Of a DNA stretch of 64,000 nucleotides, positions 37,442 to 50,111 are shown in pieces. Location: contig WWBZ02000082.1 of assembly GCA_011503125.2 (NCBI GenBank), positions 124,001-188,000 of the forward strand, in the 5' to 3' direction. Both the position numbers and the translations under genes were made by a program. The stretch is from Botryosphaeria dothidea. Lineage: Eukaryota > Ascomycota > Dothideomycetes > Botryosphaeriales > Botryosphaeriaceae. The notes under the pieces are model-generated. The model saw only the letters and a program-made list of their open reading frames with translations, was not told where the DNA came from and made no database searches. The stretch's first letter is position 1, and each line of letters begins with the position of its first letter.

Positions 37442-37844
37442 ACGTCTCGTATGCCTCGCGCGCTGGGAAGGGACGATATCACGGTTTGACGATATCTGCT
37501 GGTACCTGAGATAGTGGCTCTGCTTTCAGAGAGCGAAAATGGAGAACATTTGAATTACGACACGTCCGTTTGTGCACGTGAATTCCGTCCATTTAGACTC
37601 GGTTTCACATCAACCACCGGTCTTTTCCGCTCCTATCTCATTGGCTGTGAAGCAATGTTGTAAGCTTTTTTGGGTAAAACAGGCAGAACAGCATCAAAAG
37701 GGGTTCATAAGCATCTTGTATTGTTCCCAGAGTAACCAGTGTCGCTAAAATGGTATCCATTCCAACTGCGATGTAGCAGTGCCTCAACCCCAGAGAACCA
37801 TATCCCTAACTCCTGTATCTATGCAAATGGAGCAAACAACCACT
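37442..37844. other. Convergent intergenic region between UBI3 and MIS14
   Basis: Shared 3' flank of two convergent genes. Nothing coding seen. Confidence 0.6.
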
Positions 37845-38536
37845 TCATGACTTGCCCTCGAGATATTTTGCTACCCCATTTGCCCTGTCCAGTCGTCCCA
37901 TCGTCCCAGGAAGCTCGTCTTTCAGGTCCAGGAGGCTCTGCGTGCCCTTCTCATACATCTGCTGCACATCGCCCCACCTGCGCATCTCGCCGGCGTCCAG
38001 CTTTGTATCCTCCGCCGCGCTCCGCATGGCGGCCTCATGCTCGCGAGCGACATGCTCCATCTCTTCCGACTCTTTCACGAATGCGGTCTCGTATGCCTCA
38101 GCCGCCTTCTTTGGTGCTTCGCGACGCAGGTCCGCGACCTTCTCGGTGAGCGATTCCTTCTGCGCCTCTAGAACGCGGATCTTGTCGACGAGCCGACTGT
38201 CTATCGGCTCGAATTCTACAAACAGCCGTCAGCACGGGCACCGTAATATCACGTCCGCTGTCCCCAAAACACACCTTCTGTGACATCCTCCTCCAGCTCT
38301 CCCGCCTCCACGCCATTGATGCTGATGCTATGTCTCGCGCTCGCAAACACGTTCCTGATGTACTCGTCCACCAGCTCCTCCACCCGCCGCCTCAACACGT
38401 CCTCGCCGCCCTCCGGCGCCGCCGACGGCGGCAGGTGCAGGTCGATCTTCGCGCGTGCGGCGCGCTTGGCGTTGGCCATGAGGTAGGTCATGTCGGCTGC
38501 GGACTGCAGCTCCACGCGTCGATGCGCCGAGTCCAT
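37845..38536 (-). CDS. MIS14: Kinetochore protein Mis14/NSL1 (MIND complex)
   Basis: Exons complement(38275..38536, 37845..38215) give 210 residues. The intron (38216-38274) has a GTGTGT donor and a TTTGTAG acceptor. Mis14 (Nsl1) is one of four subunits of the MIND/Mis12 complex, which links the inner kinetochore to Ndc80 and Spc105. The N-terminal block HRRVELQSAADMTYLMAN and the VEELVDEYIRNVFASARHSI segment are the family signature. The C-terminal half is one long predicted coiled coil (EAQKESLTEKVADLRREAP onward). Length is typical of filamentous fungal homologues. ATG 38536 was chosen because MDSAHRRVELQ is the usual N terminus. Confidence 0.88.
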
Positions 38537-40152
38537 TTCCGGTGGTGCTGTCTTGCTTCTTCCCCACTTGATTCCTTCAGAAGTGTGTGCCGGCACTCGC
38601 CTGGTGTATCACGTCCCTACGCGGTGGCTTCCAGTGGTTCGTATTGGCGCTGCTCGTTGCCACTCTGGTGTGTTTTGTTGCCAATCGCTCGACTCGAGCG
38701 CGCTCAGGATTGGCCGCCGCGCTCCTGTGTGCTTACGGCCGCTGTGTCTCAATCACCCGTGCGTGCGTCCAATGGCGCAAGAATAAAAGCCCTGACCGCT
38801 TGCTACGTTCCGTGTTTGCGCGCCGTGGGTGGACAGGCTCTCAGCTGCCTTTGTTTACGTTCTGCCTAAAGTGGAGAAAACCCAGCGTTGCGGGGCGGGA
38901 CGTCACGGAGTACTACTGATCAGTTTTTTTTATCAAATGGGATGGAGGCGGTGGAGGCGGCCGGACCGGGGCGGGAAGGGCGGTGGTGTGTCGCGAGAGC
39001 GGGAGGAGTGGAAGGGCGACGTCGCGCACAGCAACGCGTGAAGCTTCGCAATTGGGTGGACCGGAAGCGAGTGGAGCCTTTAAAGCTGGCTTCTCAGGCG
39101 CGGAGTTCGAGCGGGGATTCCCGGAGAAAGACCGCGTGAAGTTTTCGTCTCTGCTTGGCAACGGTTTCGAATCCTGGGGGCGATGTACGTTGGATAACGA
39201 GGGCACGCTGTGTTGTTGGTGGTGGTGCGTGTGGAAGATGCGCCGGGGAAGCGGCCGACCAAGCCCGTCTTCGTCTTCTCTCTGCCCGTGGCCCGTGCTC
39301 CGTGCTCCATGCCCGGGGCCGATTGCAAGCTGATTAGGGCACGAAGCGATAAGGATAAGGGCTAATAGTGATCACCCCCGTGTCCGACGTGTCACCTCAC
39401 TGGCGAGCTGGTGCTAGCCTGCGATCTTGCAGCCTAACTGCCGCGGGTTCATGTCGCGCGCCGTTTCAGCCAGGCCCGGATCTTCCTCCCCTTGGACCCC
39501 GTTGGCAAAGTAATGCAGGTCAGTCACGGGAGGAGTCATCTGCTCAAAAGCATAAATTCGGCATCCAGGCCGCAGATCTCCGTCTGTTGACGGATGCCAA
39601 ATACCATGTGCAATGTTTGCTTGGAGGGGAGGTACTCAGTGTTCGGTTTTCAATTGTATTGCTGCTTCAAAAGAAGAGAACAGACCTATCTACCTTTCAC
39701 GAGAATGCGAGCGGAGATGTCGGCGCCTATAGTTGTCAAATCCATCCCGTCTCTCCTGAGAACAAACGCCGCTTATAACCAACGCCTTGCAAAAGAAGAG
39801 TGAGGAAAACAAAAGCATCCATCGCAATGTGACCCATAGAAATTCACCCTCGCTGTATGACTCCGTGCGCAGAAACAGAATTGGCAACCTCAAGATGGGG
39901 CAATGCTCGGAAGTGTATCCGGTCGGAAATTCCTTGCATGCACTGCCCCGCCGCATGCAAGTATCCGACCGGTCCGCCACCGGTCAACTGCTTACTCTAC
40001 GCGCCGTTCGAGTTCCCAATGGAGAAAGACAATAAATGCTGCGCCGTTGTTCCCATGCGTGCTTCGTGGTGGTTTACAGGGTAGGGTAGACGAGATTGGT
40101 GGCCGTGGTAGATCGTAAAAGACACATCAGACGTACTTCCGCTGTTCACCGT
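38537..40152. other. Intergenic region between MIS14 and the 138-residue gene
   Basis: 1.6 kb holding the MIS14 promoter and the 3' flank of the small gene. No coding sequence or RNA gene that I can defend. Confidence 0.5.
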
Positions 40153-40919
40153 TCATGATGAAGATGGGAACATGGAAGCAACCTCCTCGTCCGTGAGGAT
40201 GATGTCCTGCACAGGGTCCTGGCGACGCTCAAGCTCCGAGGACTCGTAGTCGGCGTAGGAGGGGAGGAAGATGTCTGCACGGCCCATATCGTTAGCTTAC
40301 GCACCAGCCGGTAAATTGACAGAAGAGGAGGCTGAAATGCTGCAGTAAATTGCAGACTCCAGCAGCTTCACCGGCGGAATGCGCGCACCTTGGTTCCAAT
40401 CAAAGCCCTGCGACGCCTTGACGCAAGTGATCTGGTTCGTGGCCAGCACGGTTAGCGTGTCTCGAGTTCCCGAAGCGCAAATGCAAGGAGCCCAGGAGGG
40501 GCATGAGGCGGCCGTGTGCTTACCAGCCGTGGGGCGTCTGGATGCCCGACGTTGATGACCGTGTGCTCTGACTTGGAAATCGAGGAGCCTACCCGCGCCT
40601 TGTGAGCCTGCTGTGCTTCTTTGTGCCGCAACTACACGCCATTCCCAACGCGTCTCTAGCAGCGGCGAACGAGGAATGCTGGACGGCAATGCTCGTATTG
40701 CGGGTCGATTGGGGCAGGCTGCTTCTACTCACTCAGCAGGCTTGGCCGGCGGTCGGGGCGGTAGTAGTGGTGGTCAGAAGGCGTGGACGAGGACGGTGAG
40801 GCGACAGGCGAGCGGGCCGAGGCCGAAGACGAGAGCGACGAGCTGCTTGCCGGGCTGCAGGCATTGTTGCCATGGCCGCTGTTCTTCTTGCGCTTCGGGA
40901 TGGCGATCGAGGACGACAT
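40153..40919 (-). CDS. Small four-exon protein of unknown function
   Basis: Exons complement(40733..40919, 40524..40588, 40389..40431, 40153..40274) close in phase to 138 residues. Donors are GTGAGT, GTAAGC and GTGCGC; acceptors are GGTAG, ACCAG and TGCAG. The N terminus (MSSSIAIPKRKKNSG) is followed by a Ser-rich low-complexity stretch. The C-terminal half reads like a conserved core: SEHTVINVGHPDAP, ITCVKASQGFDWNQ, DIFLPSYADYESSE, QDPVQDIILTDEE and a final SMFPSSS. It has no signal peptide, membrane span or cysteine cluster. The splice closure and protein-like acidic C terminus argue for a real gene. I recognise no family, so no function is offered. Confidence 0.7.
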
Positions 40920-42321
40920 GGTGCCTGCCGCAATCGAGCCTGGGTCGTTGAGGGGCAGATCGGGACGACGGTGGTTGGGGACGGTGAGCCGATAAGGGAC
41001 GACACTGCCAGATAGAGGCGGGCACGGAGGCTAAGTGCGGCGGAGAGGTGCAAAGACAAGGGAGCAAGCCGGAAACGCCACGAAAGATTAGAGCAGAAAG
41101 ACGAGAAACATGGCAAGAGCCGTGGTGTGGGCGGGTGTGAGGCGGAAGTAGACGAGAGGAAGTGTGAGTTGTAAGGACTCCGGTGGTCGGGAGCTGGAGC
41201 TAGCTGGGTCGTCTAGCTCGCGACGTGTGATGCAGCGGGAGGCGTGACTCAGGCCGGCACGCAATACATCCCGCGCGGGTGCGTGACCATGAGCACCTTG
41301 CTTGCTTGCAGATCCGCCGTCCTCTTAGCTGCCATAACTTCCGGCGCCAAAGCCCCGGCCGGCGAATGCCCACGCCCTGCAGCCTGAGGCGCCCTTGGAG
41401 CTTCCCTGCGGATGCCTGCAGCTGCCCTCTCCAGCCACAATGCAATGCAAATGCCCCTCCGACCGTGCGCATGAGGCTTCCATTACGAACTCAGCAATAC
41501 ATAGAATTATCGTACATGATATCTCGTTCAATCAAAGGCTGTGCCGATCTTTCAGGCAGCAGAAAGAGTGTCAAAGAAGTAGACAGAAAGGCCGCCCACC
41601 AATCATCCAGTGTCTAAGCCCATCGACGTAACCGGTCCAAGCCCGCCCCGTCAGCTTCACCAACCCGGACCCGCCGTGCTGGCGTCCTTTTATTCATTTC
41701 GACCTTCCAACTTAAGGCGGGTCGGATAGCCCGAGCAGCTCTCCCTTTTGTTCACCCTTCCAGAAACAACGTCCCGCAGAGACGGGTCCGAAATAAGAAA
41801 GATACAAGGGAGCATTGAGGAAACTTGACACATTTTCCTCCCATAGGACAGCTCATTACTAGAGAAGAAAATCTCGGAGACAGGAAGAGAGAAAAAGCGG
41901 AAGCCAAGAACGCCACGAGAAAACGTGCACGGAGAACGCCCAGCAAAGGAGAAGAAGACAGAAAGAAGCCAAGAGCAGCCTGATGGCAAAAACGATGGAT
42001 GGCGGTCGTGGTTAATGGCAGGCCGCGAAGTAAAAGCTCCAGCGCTCTCAACCACATTGATATTCCCCTCCTCAAGGCAAATCCGAGTCAAGTAGTTCGT
42101 CGCTTCCCTTTCATTTTCCTCCCGTCCTCGCATCATACAAGCCACTCAACGCAAGCACCTCTGGGTATCCCGACATATCCAAACCGTTTAGAATCCCTAA
42201 GAAAGAAAACTGAAACATCAAAAGGGAAACCTCCCAAGCATTCCGAATTGTCAAGCTCGGTCGTTTTTAGAGTGAAACATCAAACATACGGGTGTGATGA
42301 TTGCCCCGTTCAGCTGGTCGT
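40920..42321. other. Intergenic region upstream of the small gene
   Basis: 1.4 kb with only short overlapping open frames. It contains the promoter of the 138-residue gene and the 3' flank of the Ras-GAP gene. Confidence 0.5.
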
Positions 42322-44952
42322 CTACCAACCCTTGTTCTTGCGCGCAAAGCGCTTGTTGAGGAGGTTCAGCACCTTCGTGACATTGAACTGAACGTATTCG
42401 AGATCGAGGTCTTCCTGGCTGTCTTTCTGCATCTCCAAAAGATCGTCGAGCTTCAGATCGAGCTCTAGCAGACCCCGGTTGCGTCCTACAAGTCCCCATT
42501 AGCGTTTATTGTTCCACTCTTGTCTAACGCATGACAAAACGTACCTTTGTAGTGGAGAGAAATGACGAATGTTCCCGGAAGCGGGCTGGTGAAATTGAAA
42601 TAGATGTTCGCCCTCCGGTTTTCTGGGACGTTACTCTTCTGAATGACACCCTCCTTTTCCAGCTGCTGGTGCGTGAACTTGTAAGGCCCAAGCACCTGAT
42701 GCTTCTGCTGCTTCCGGGACTTGCCCTCGGACTGACTCCGGACATTATGCAAGTAAGACTTGTAAGTCTCCAGTTGACCCACCAGGTAGGCATTGTGATC
42801 ACGGATCGTCTTGAAGACCTCCTCCAACTTCCGCGTCTCCTCGAGGACCTTGTCCTTCAAAGACCCAAGGTGCACCAATTCCTGCTCGATCTCATCGCGC
42901 AAAAGCGCGAAACCGTCTTCCTTGTCGATGACGTTAGTCTCCTGCAACTGACTCAGCAGCTCCATGGCCCGGATTCCCTTCTTGACCATCACCGAGTCGT
43001 TCTTCGTTGTTGCCGCAGCTTCTGCTATCCGGTCCAGACGGAGTGGTCTTCTAGTGATCGAGGTGTTCGAAGGAAGCGAACGTAGAATCATCACGAAAGT
43101 CGACTTTGCCTCCATGAAAAAGACCTCATCCTGTGTGATGTCGAGCGCAGCAGTCAGATCATCGATGGGCGTCTCCCATTTGCTGAACAAGGGGAGATTG
43201 ATCGCCCTGTTTTCCTTCCGAGGAAGCTGAGGTGGCGCAGGGCCCAATTCCTGTAACAGAACTGCAAGGTGCGAATTTTCATCCTTGGTCTGTATCAGGT
43301 CAGCAGAGGCTCTAAAAGGTCAGATAATCGGTCCCACTCACCAACTCCACGGCATGACGCTCGAGCAGAGCGTGCGTCGCATACACCTCGTTCAGAGTGA
43401 TGGACAGTTCGAGGTCCTTTTTTGACAGCGCCACGTAGTTATCCATCTCCAAACTCTCATAGAAGTCCTGGACTTCGCAGAGATCGAGCATGAACTTGTT
43501 GATACGCTCCTTGTTCTGCTGAATGAACGGCTGCAGCTTGACCATGTAAGGCTCCTTGGCATACGACGGCTTGTTGGCCAGGTTCTGCAACATCTTCGCG
43601 ATATACGTGAGTGTACGCTTCGGATTTTCGGCCGGGGTCGCATCGATGAGCATGTAGGACCTCGGAGTAACAATGGCGGGATTAATGAAACGAAGGAAAA
43701 AGAAACCTCCGATGAGCGTGCAAATCGTGTGGTCCGAGGCATCCGGATACTTTCGTTTCGACAAGCTGCGAATCTGCTTGCAAATCCACCGAATTCCGTA
43801 AGGAGTCTCCTCAAGCCCATCAATAATCGTGGTGAGGAATGAGTTAGCAATCTCCATCAACATGGTCAACCGCGGTGCGATGATTTGCTGCACCGTCTCG
43901 TTTTCCGCTGCTTGTTCAGCCGTGACACCCCGCGGTAGATGCGGAGGCAAAGTGCCTTCGCTATCTTCAATTTCCTGTATCATCTTCTCATATACCTTGA
44001 GTGGGTTGATTTCCAAGTCCAGATCTCTCAATTCGATCAGGGAGTTGATGCGCTCTGCGAGGACGACCTTGAGGTAGCTCTGACCAGGGCCTCTCCGAGT
44101 GTACGTGGTCATCATCCGAGATACGGGGGTATTGGCTCGCAGGAGGGACGAGTAATCCTGGGTATGCTCGAACTGGTGGGTAAGGACAGACTGGAACAGC
44201 CGTCAGCAGACTAAATCGTGCAAAGCAAGCATTTCCAACCCACCTGAAACATGGTGAGCAGAAGATGCTCTTCTCTGCTCTCGTATTGGTTTCCATAAAT
44301 CGTAAACATGACCGTCTGCAGCAGCGAATCGATTTCGGCCATGGAAACGAGTCTGCACAGGTGTGCAATGTGGCGGGGTTCGGACTGAAGCAGAAACAGC
44401 AAGTTTCCATACTTCTGGGTCTTCTCGTCGTTCGGAAAGAATCCCTCTTGCAATTCCGTCGAATCATCGAGATGGCTGGCGACTTCATTTTGCTTTTCTT
44501 AGGTGTCATTATCCGGGTTCTCGCCGCAAGGGATCGGGCTGGCTTACCTCTTCTAGCGCCATACGGTTTTGAATCAGCAATGCGATGCGGGAGTCCAGAT
44601 ATCTCACATCCTTCTCGAGAACGAAATTCTTCTTCGATTGCGAGGATATCCTGGCCTTCAGTTCCCGCAATGCTTTTTGGGCTGCACAACGCGTCAGCGG
44701 ATTCAATAAGGCCACCCACCGAAGCAAAAAATGAACAATTGGCTTACCTTTCGCAAGGTCATCTTCAATTTCCAAGTCCTTCTCCTTCGCGGACATGGAC
44801 AGGTAGAGAGCGGTCACGGAGTACCGTTTCGACTGGCGCATGGAGCGCGTGCCATCGTGGGATGACATGGTGTTCTGGCGGGAGACGGGCACGTACGAAG
44901 AGGAAGAGGATGTCGAGGCTCGCGACGGAGCTTGGAGCATCGCTATCGACAT
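42322..44952 (-). CDS. Ras GTPase-activating protein (S. pombe Gap1 / GapA type)
   Basis: Six exons, complement(44748..44952, 44548..44681, 44244..44492, 43342..44190, 42545..43289, 42322..42485), close in phase to 781 residues. A Ser-rich N terminus and a coiled-coil segment ([12 protein letters not shown]) lead into the Ras-GAP fold: [49 protein letters not shown]. The C terminus is a RasGAP-C domain ending in [15 protein letters not shown]. The overall layout resembles the IQGAP C-terminal half, but the LLRANTP loop keeps an Arg where IQGAP proteins lack the arginine finger. That suggests an active GAP for Ras. In S. pombe, Gap1 limits Ras1 in mating and polarity. The third exon uses an unusual AAAAG acceptor, chosen because it restores [13 protein letters not shown] in frame. 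Confidence 0.92.
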
Positions 44953-47584
44953 GTCTAGGCTACGCGCAGCGCTGGGCGTATAAGGAGTGCGGTTGCCGAC
45001 GCGCGCAGCGGTGGAAACTTGCGCAGGGCTGAAGAGGGAAAAAGAGACCCTCTTTTCCTATAAAGGGCGAGGGCCGCTGTGATGATCGATCGACCGCTTT
45101 TTGGAGAGCTCCTGTCGCGGGTGCGTCAGGAACCACTAAAGTTCCACGAGAAAGCGGGCGGGCAGGGCGGCGCGCGGCTGGACAAAGGAAGCACTTGGGA
45201 TGGTGGTACACCCAAGGCACCGGTACGACGGGAGCTATTGCAGCTTTGCTTGCTTGATCCCCGTTCCAGGCCGCAAAACGCTTTGTTTTCTCTCACCTTA
45301 GCCGGCGCAGGTCAGTTCATGTATGGCGAGTGTAAGGCCCTCTTTGTCGCTCGCGCAAGAGCAGCGACGGTAGAAGTAGCAGCACTAGAGGGCGGGCTGC
45401 GGTGTCGCGGCCGCGGACGGGCTCGACGAGACGCGGGCAGCGGTCAATCGCGCGGCGGCGGTTGTTGGGCGAGCACTATCCGGAGAGGCGCTTTGCGGCA
45501 GCGGTGGGCGGTGGTGTGTGTCGGTGGTGCTTCTCAGGGTAATTCGGTAGCGCGCGCAGGGCGAGAGATCATCGAACTCGCACAAGAATGCGTCGGCGGG
45601 CGGCTGAAACGAGAGTGTTGGATTTGGAGGCGTGGGCGTGAGCTGGCTCTGGCTGCCGCAAATCAAGTCGCTGGAGGGCGCGCGCGAGGGAGATTAGCAC
45701 GCTCCAGGATCCGAGCACCTCTTGTGTAGTGGAGGGTGGTGCACGCGGCGGGCAGCGTGATGCGGGTGGTGGGTCGGAGGAGAGGCGGCTCTGGCGAGGG
45801 CGGAGGCAAGGAGGGCGAAGGAACGACAAGGCGCTGGGGGAGGGCGGCCTGGTGGTGGTGTTGGTGGTGGTGGTAGTGATGGAGGAGCGGCCCTGGCGCA
45901 GCGGCGACGGTCAAGGGAGGGCAGCAGGCTGTTGTTTCAGCGCAGCGGCACCACGACGGTTTGAGGGCGCGCTCGGGAGAGAGGGGCTCGCAGAGAGCTT
46001 GACGCAGCTCGGGCAACGCGATCGCCAGCTTGGGAGCACTAGGTTTGCTTGAGCGCTGCCCACAGACGCCGCGCTTGGGCAAATTGCGGCATCCGCTCTC
46101 GCCTGCGCGCTGCGTGCTTCAGGGGCACACAAAAATGGGCCGCGCCGCTCGGCCAGCCCTGGTAGCCAACTCCGCGCTGCATGCCATTCAGGCCTCTGCC
46201 TCTCTCGCACGATAAACATTAACGCCGCTCTGCTAAGCCGTGAGGGGCCGCGCCAGCAGCTGCTAGCACGGCGACGACGCCGGCTCCTCATCAGCCCGGC
46301 TCGCCGCCCGCTGCGCGTCTGCTGACAGGGCGGCAGCAGCAGCACCAGCAGCGCTTCACCCTCAGCAGCAGACTCGGCGAGTCAGTGGGCATGGAGAAGC
46401 GCGCCAGGCTCCGCACGAACGCTGCCTTCTGGCTGGCGCGCCCCCCGTAATGCAGACCATCGAGCCAAAAGAGGCGCCACGCAGGATCGCCCAGTCGCTC
46501 GCTCGCGACATCAAACATCAAATCTCGACAAGCGGCGACCAGCTGCCCGCTGGCCGCCTGCAGGAACCGCTGCCGCTCGGCCTGCACGCGTTTGCGCAGA
46601 CGGCAAGCGTCCTGGAGCACATTGATCTGCCTCTCGCTCGCTCGCTCGATAGGCGCATATTAAATTATTGATATCGACATGGCGCCAAAAGATAAGAAGC
46701 GGGCTGCGCCCGCCCCAGCAGGCGGGCCCGGCGCTGCCGTGGTGGTTGCCCATCGCTTCAGGGACCAGGCACCTGAATGCACCGCCCAATGACGCCGGCA
46801 CGCTTAGTTTTGTGCTTTGCTTTTTTCACCACCTTGTCACCACCTTATTCTTCCGCGAACTCTCAGCCTGCTGCCGCCGTCTGTATGGCTCGCATGACTG
46901 GCGCCCGCCGCGGGCCCATCGCACCACCCGCCCGCATTGCAGCATCTTGCTCCAGCCCGCCCGCCTCAATCTGACTGACCGGTGCGCCTGCCAGAGCCAA
47001 TCTCACTCGTGCCGAGCCCCCGGCGCGCAGCATGAAAGAACGCAGCAGAGAGCCAGGCAAGCGAAGCGAGAGCCCTGCTTGCCTGTCTGTCGTCCGCTGA
47101 CACACCACCAGTCGCACATGCAAACCTTCTTACGCAAACACCTTCACTAGCAGTCTACAGCACTACCACAAGCCCATGCAACGCCAGCCTGCCACCCCGC
47201 AAAGAAGTGGCGAAACGCTCCATGGGTATCTCCTAAAACAAGCAGCCCTGAAACGCCTCTCTCAGCAACTTCGCTCCCTCGGCCCATGCCGACGAGCTCC
47301 CGTCCGTAACAAGCAACAGCAAGGACCAACCAATACCCCGACCCGGGCTAATGCGGCGTAGCACCGAGGCTCAAAGGGCAGTCAACTCCGCCCGTGCCTG
47401 ACACACCATCATCTCTTTTAGTCCAAGTCTATGATGCATATACGAGTATTGCCTCGCTTGCCCTTCGTGCTCTGTCCATGATCGACTTTGGCTCAAACAA
47501 CGCCCGCGATCACTGCCATTAGGACGAAGTATCTGCACGCCATCGTTAGCCGCCCGCGTGGCCGCCCGGCCTGCTCGCTACGCT
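44953..47584. other. 2.6-kb intergenic region upstream of the Ras-GAP gene
   Basis: GC-rich, with many chance open frames on both strands and none supported. A GGT-rich tract lies at 45851-45876. It should include the Ras-GAP promoter and the 3' flank of the DUF6594-like gene. Confidence 0.5.
45851..45876. repeat. GGT trinucleotide tract
   Basis: An almost uninterrupted GGT/GTT run in non-coding sequence. Confidence 0.5.
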
Positions 47585-50111
47585 TCAGTTGTTCGGGGTT
47601 GCGACGTACGCGGTGCCACAGATCCTCCATTCCTTCCCCGACATCAGGCTCGAGAACCTTGTCGACGAAACCATCGCTACCTCGGCCGCGCCGATGATGG
47701 CCAGGATGAACAATCGCCCGCCCACGCTGGGAATCTGGGGGAACGCAATCAGGGGCAGTGCTAAGAAGAGCAGCAGCGCCAACATGGCCGTCTGAAGCAC
47801 CTGGTCGCCTGAAGAATTGAAATGATACTGCTGCTCCTGGCGCTGATGACGTCGATGGAAGCTCATCAGGTCGGCTTGACGCGTGAGAAAACGCGTCTCT
47901 CTCTCATCGATTGGTGCGTGCTCGCGGATCCACGACTCATACGCCGAGACTTCATCTGCTTTAGCGGGCTCAAGGACGCTTAACATCTTGCCAAATGAGG
48001 TCATCGTGTTATCTATTACTAAAGTTAGCAGCGGCTAAGCCTAGACAGTCGGTCGGCTTATAGGGACGCCCTACTGTACTGGCCCAACTTCAGATAGATG
48101 TTTCCTAGCAGCAATGTGCGTCGCGCGTGGAGGTCAGTCCCGTATCGGCTCTCAAGACGCCGTGACGCGGGCTGCGCTTTACTCGCATCACTCCCAGCAT
48201 TGGCCTGTTGCTGAGCAATACACTCATCCAATTCGCGCAGCTCTTCTTCATGTTCGGCCAACTCATCCTGTATGTGGAGAAGAATCCGATGGTTCAAATA
48301 TTCAAAACGGCGATACAGGGGCCTGACAGCCCGGCGGCTAACCACTCCACTTTCTTCACTGTCGTGCCGTGTGCTTTTCTCGGCGAGGGCGCATGCAAGC
48401 TTTTCGTATCCGGTAATCGTCGTCTTGGACAGATCTGGCTGGCCAGATTGCAGCTGCCCACTGCCACGGCCGTGTGGGGATGGTGGCGGGAATTGCCCGT
48501 ACGGCAGCGCTGCATGGTAGCCCGGATCGTGGACCGGTACGTGGGGTGCGGGCGGAGGAGGTGGATCCGGCTGACCCCAGTACGGCCCGGGCTGTGGCTG
48601 TGAGTCGTCGTTGTAATAATAATAGGGGAAAACTGTTGGACCATGAGGCGAGCCGGCATCATCATTGTGGGCATAACGCGGTTCGTCCCGCGCATGATGG
48701 TGCGGTGGGTTCCGCATAATGTGCTGCCGGAGTTCCTCCTCCTGCGCCATGTACTTTTGCAGGAAATGGTCCTCACCCCCCAGTTCCCTCATCTGCGGGT
48801 CTCGGGCGGCCAGCTCCTGGTAGATTCTGTGGATGGCTAATTGCCTTTGCTTATCTTCTTCATCTTCGTCATCTTGGCGCGGGTCCCACGGCGAAGTAGC
48901 CGATATGCCGTCCATCCGTCCTCCTCTTCCCGTGCCCTCGGGGCTGCTATCCCGTACGGAGATTCCAGAGTCCGAGTTCACGCGATCACGAGCCACCGCA
49001 GAAGGCTTCCGGGAATTGGCAGCGGAGTAGCAATCTACTTCTGGAGAAGAGGTCTCTGCCTGAGGAATTATGGACGGACCCGGCTCCGCGGGCTGATGAG
49101 CGGTAGCGGGCGGCTGACTCGATCGACGGCGCCTCCGCTCAGCGCGTTCGCCTGACGTTGCGGAGCCTTGGCTTTCCGAGCGCTTGGAGGAGACTCGTCT
49201 ATGGCGGGTGTCGCTGTGGTGTTTGGACGAGTGCTTGCGCTTCTTGATACCCTGGGATCTGTCGTACGACTTCTGCGTGACGGTGGAGTTGCTCCCGCTG
49301 GATGAGTGCGTCAGGCTGGAGAAGACAGAGAGCAGCGACGGGCTGGAGAGCTGAGAAAGCGCGTCCGCTCGGCGAAGCAAGGAGCTGTGTCGGTGTCTTA
49401 CGGTCCGGCGTGCCTGGAGGCTCGCACCGAAGTCGACTCCAGGCCCTGGGCGTCTCGAAACCTGGGGACTACCGCGGTCACGGTGTTGGGCAGCAGCAGC
49501 ACCACTGGGCTTGAAGTAGTTGTATCCGTCAGATGCCCGCCCGCCGCCGCCGCTAGCTTCCGCCGCTGTCCTCGATGACCCGGTCACAAAGCCGGTGGAG
49601 CCGCCGCCGCTGTGAACAGACGACGTGGATGATGTTTTGCGGGGCGCTGGCGGCAATGGCCTTGGATCCGCTAGTCCGCGAGACGAGGAGAGCGACGTCT
49701 GCTGGGCTGAAGACGACGAGCGCGTGCCAGATGCGGTTCTGTGTGCGCCGGCTTTCCTGACTCGCGTCGCTCGTGCCTCTTCAACGTCCTCCCACTGCGT
49801 CGGCGACTCTGGCCGCCGATCGTCATTCGCAACGCACGGCGATTTTGCAGCTTTGCGTTGATGACTGCGGGCGAGAGAGGCTGCCTTCTCGTCCGGCTGA
49901 TGACCTCTCGTCCAGGTCGAGCCCGCAGTGGACGACGCAGCACCACCGGCAGTCTCAGTCTCGAAATTGCTGCGCTCCACCGCGGCTGCTGATCCAGATG
50001 CAACCGCGTCGTCGGCCTGCGCAGCACCGCACCAAAACCGTTAGCAGGATCCACGTGGGTCACGGCCGGTGGAGGGAGGGAGCGCAATCATCTGGTGAGC
50101 GAGCGTACCAT
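47585..50111 (-). CDS. DUF6594-like membrane protein with a long disordered N terminus
   Basis: Exons complement(50109..50111, 48075..50016, 47585..48018) close in phase to 792 residues. The first coding exon is just the ATG (context GCCGCCATG/GTACGC). The intron 50017-50108 has a perfect CTGCTAACGG branch and GCGCAG acceptor, and opens into ADDAVASGSAAA. Residues to about 540 are Ser/Arg/Pro-rich and probably disordered. The conserved part starts at GYEKLACALAE and runs through PLYRRFEYLNHRILLHIQDELAEHEEEL and ETRFLTRQADLMSF, the layout of fungal DUF6594 proteins. Two hydrophobic segments (MLALLLFLALPLIAF and RLFILAIIGAAEVAMV) near the C terminus suggest a hairpin membrane anchor. Function is unknown. 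An alternative start inside the second exon is possible, but no ATG exists there near the N terminus. Confidence 0.75.

Noticed and set aside
39154..39180. GGTTTCGAATCC, resembling a tRNA T-arm
   Set aside because: I could not fold a cloverleaf or find an A box at the right distance.
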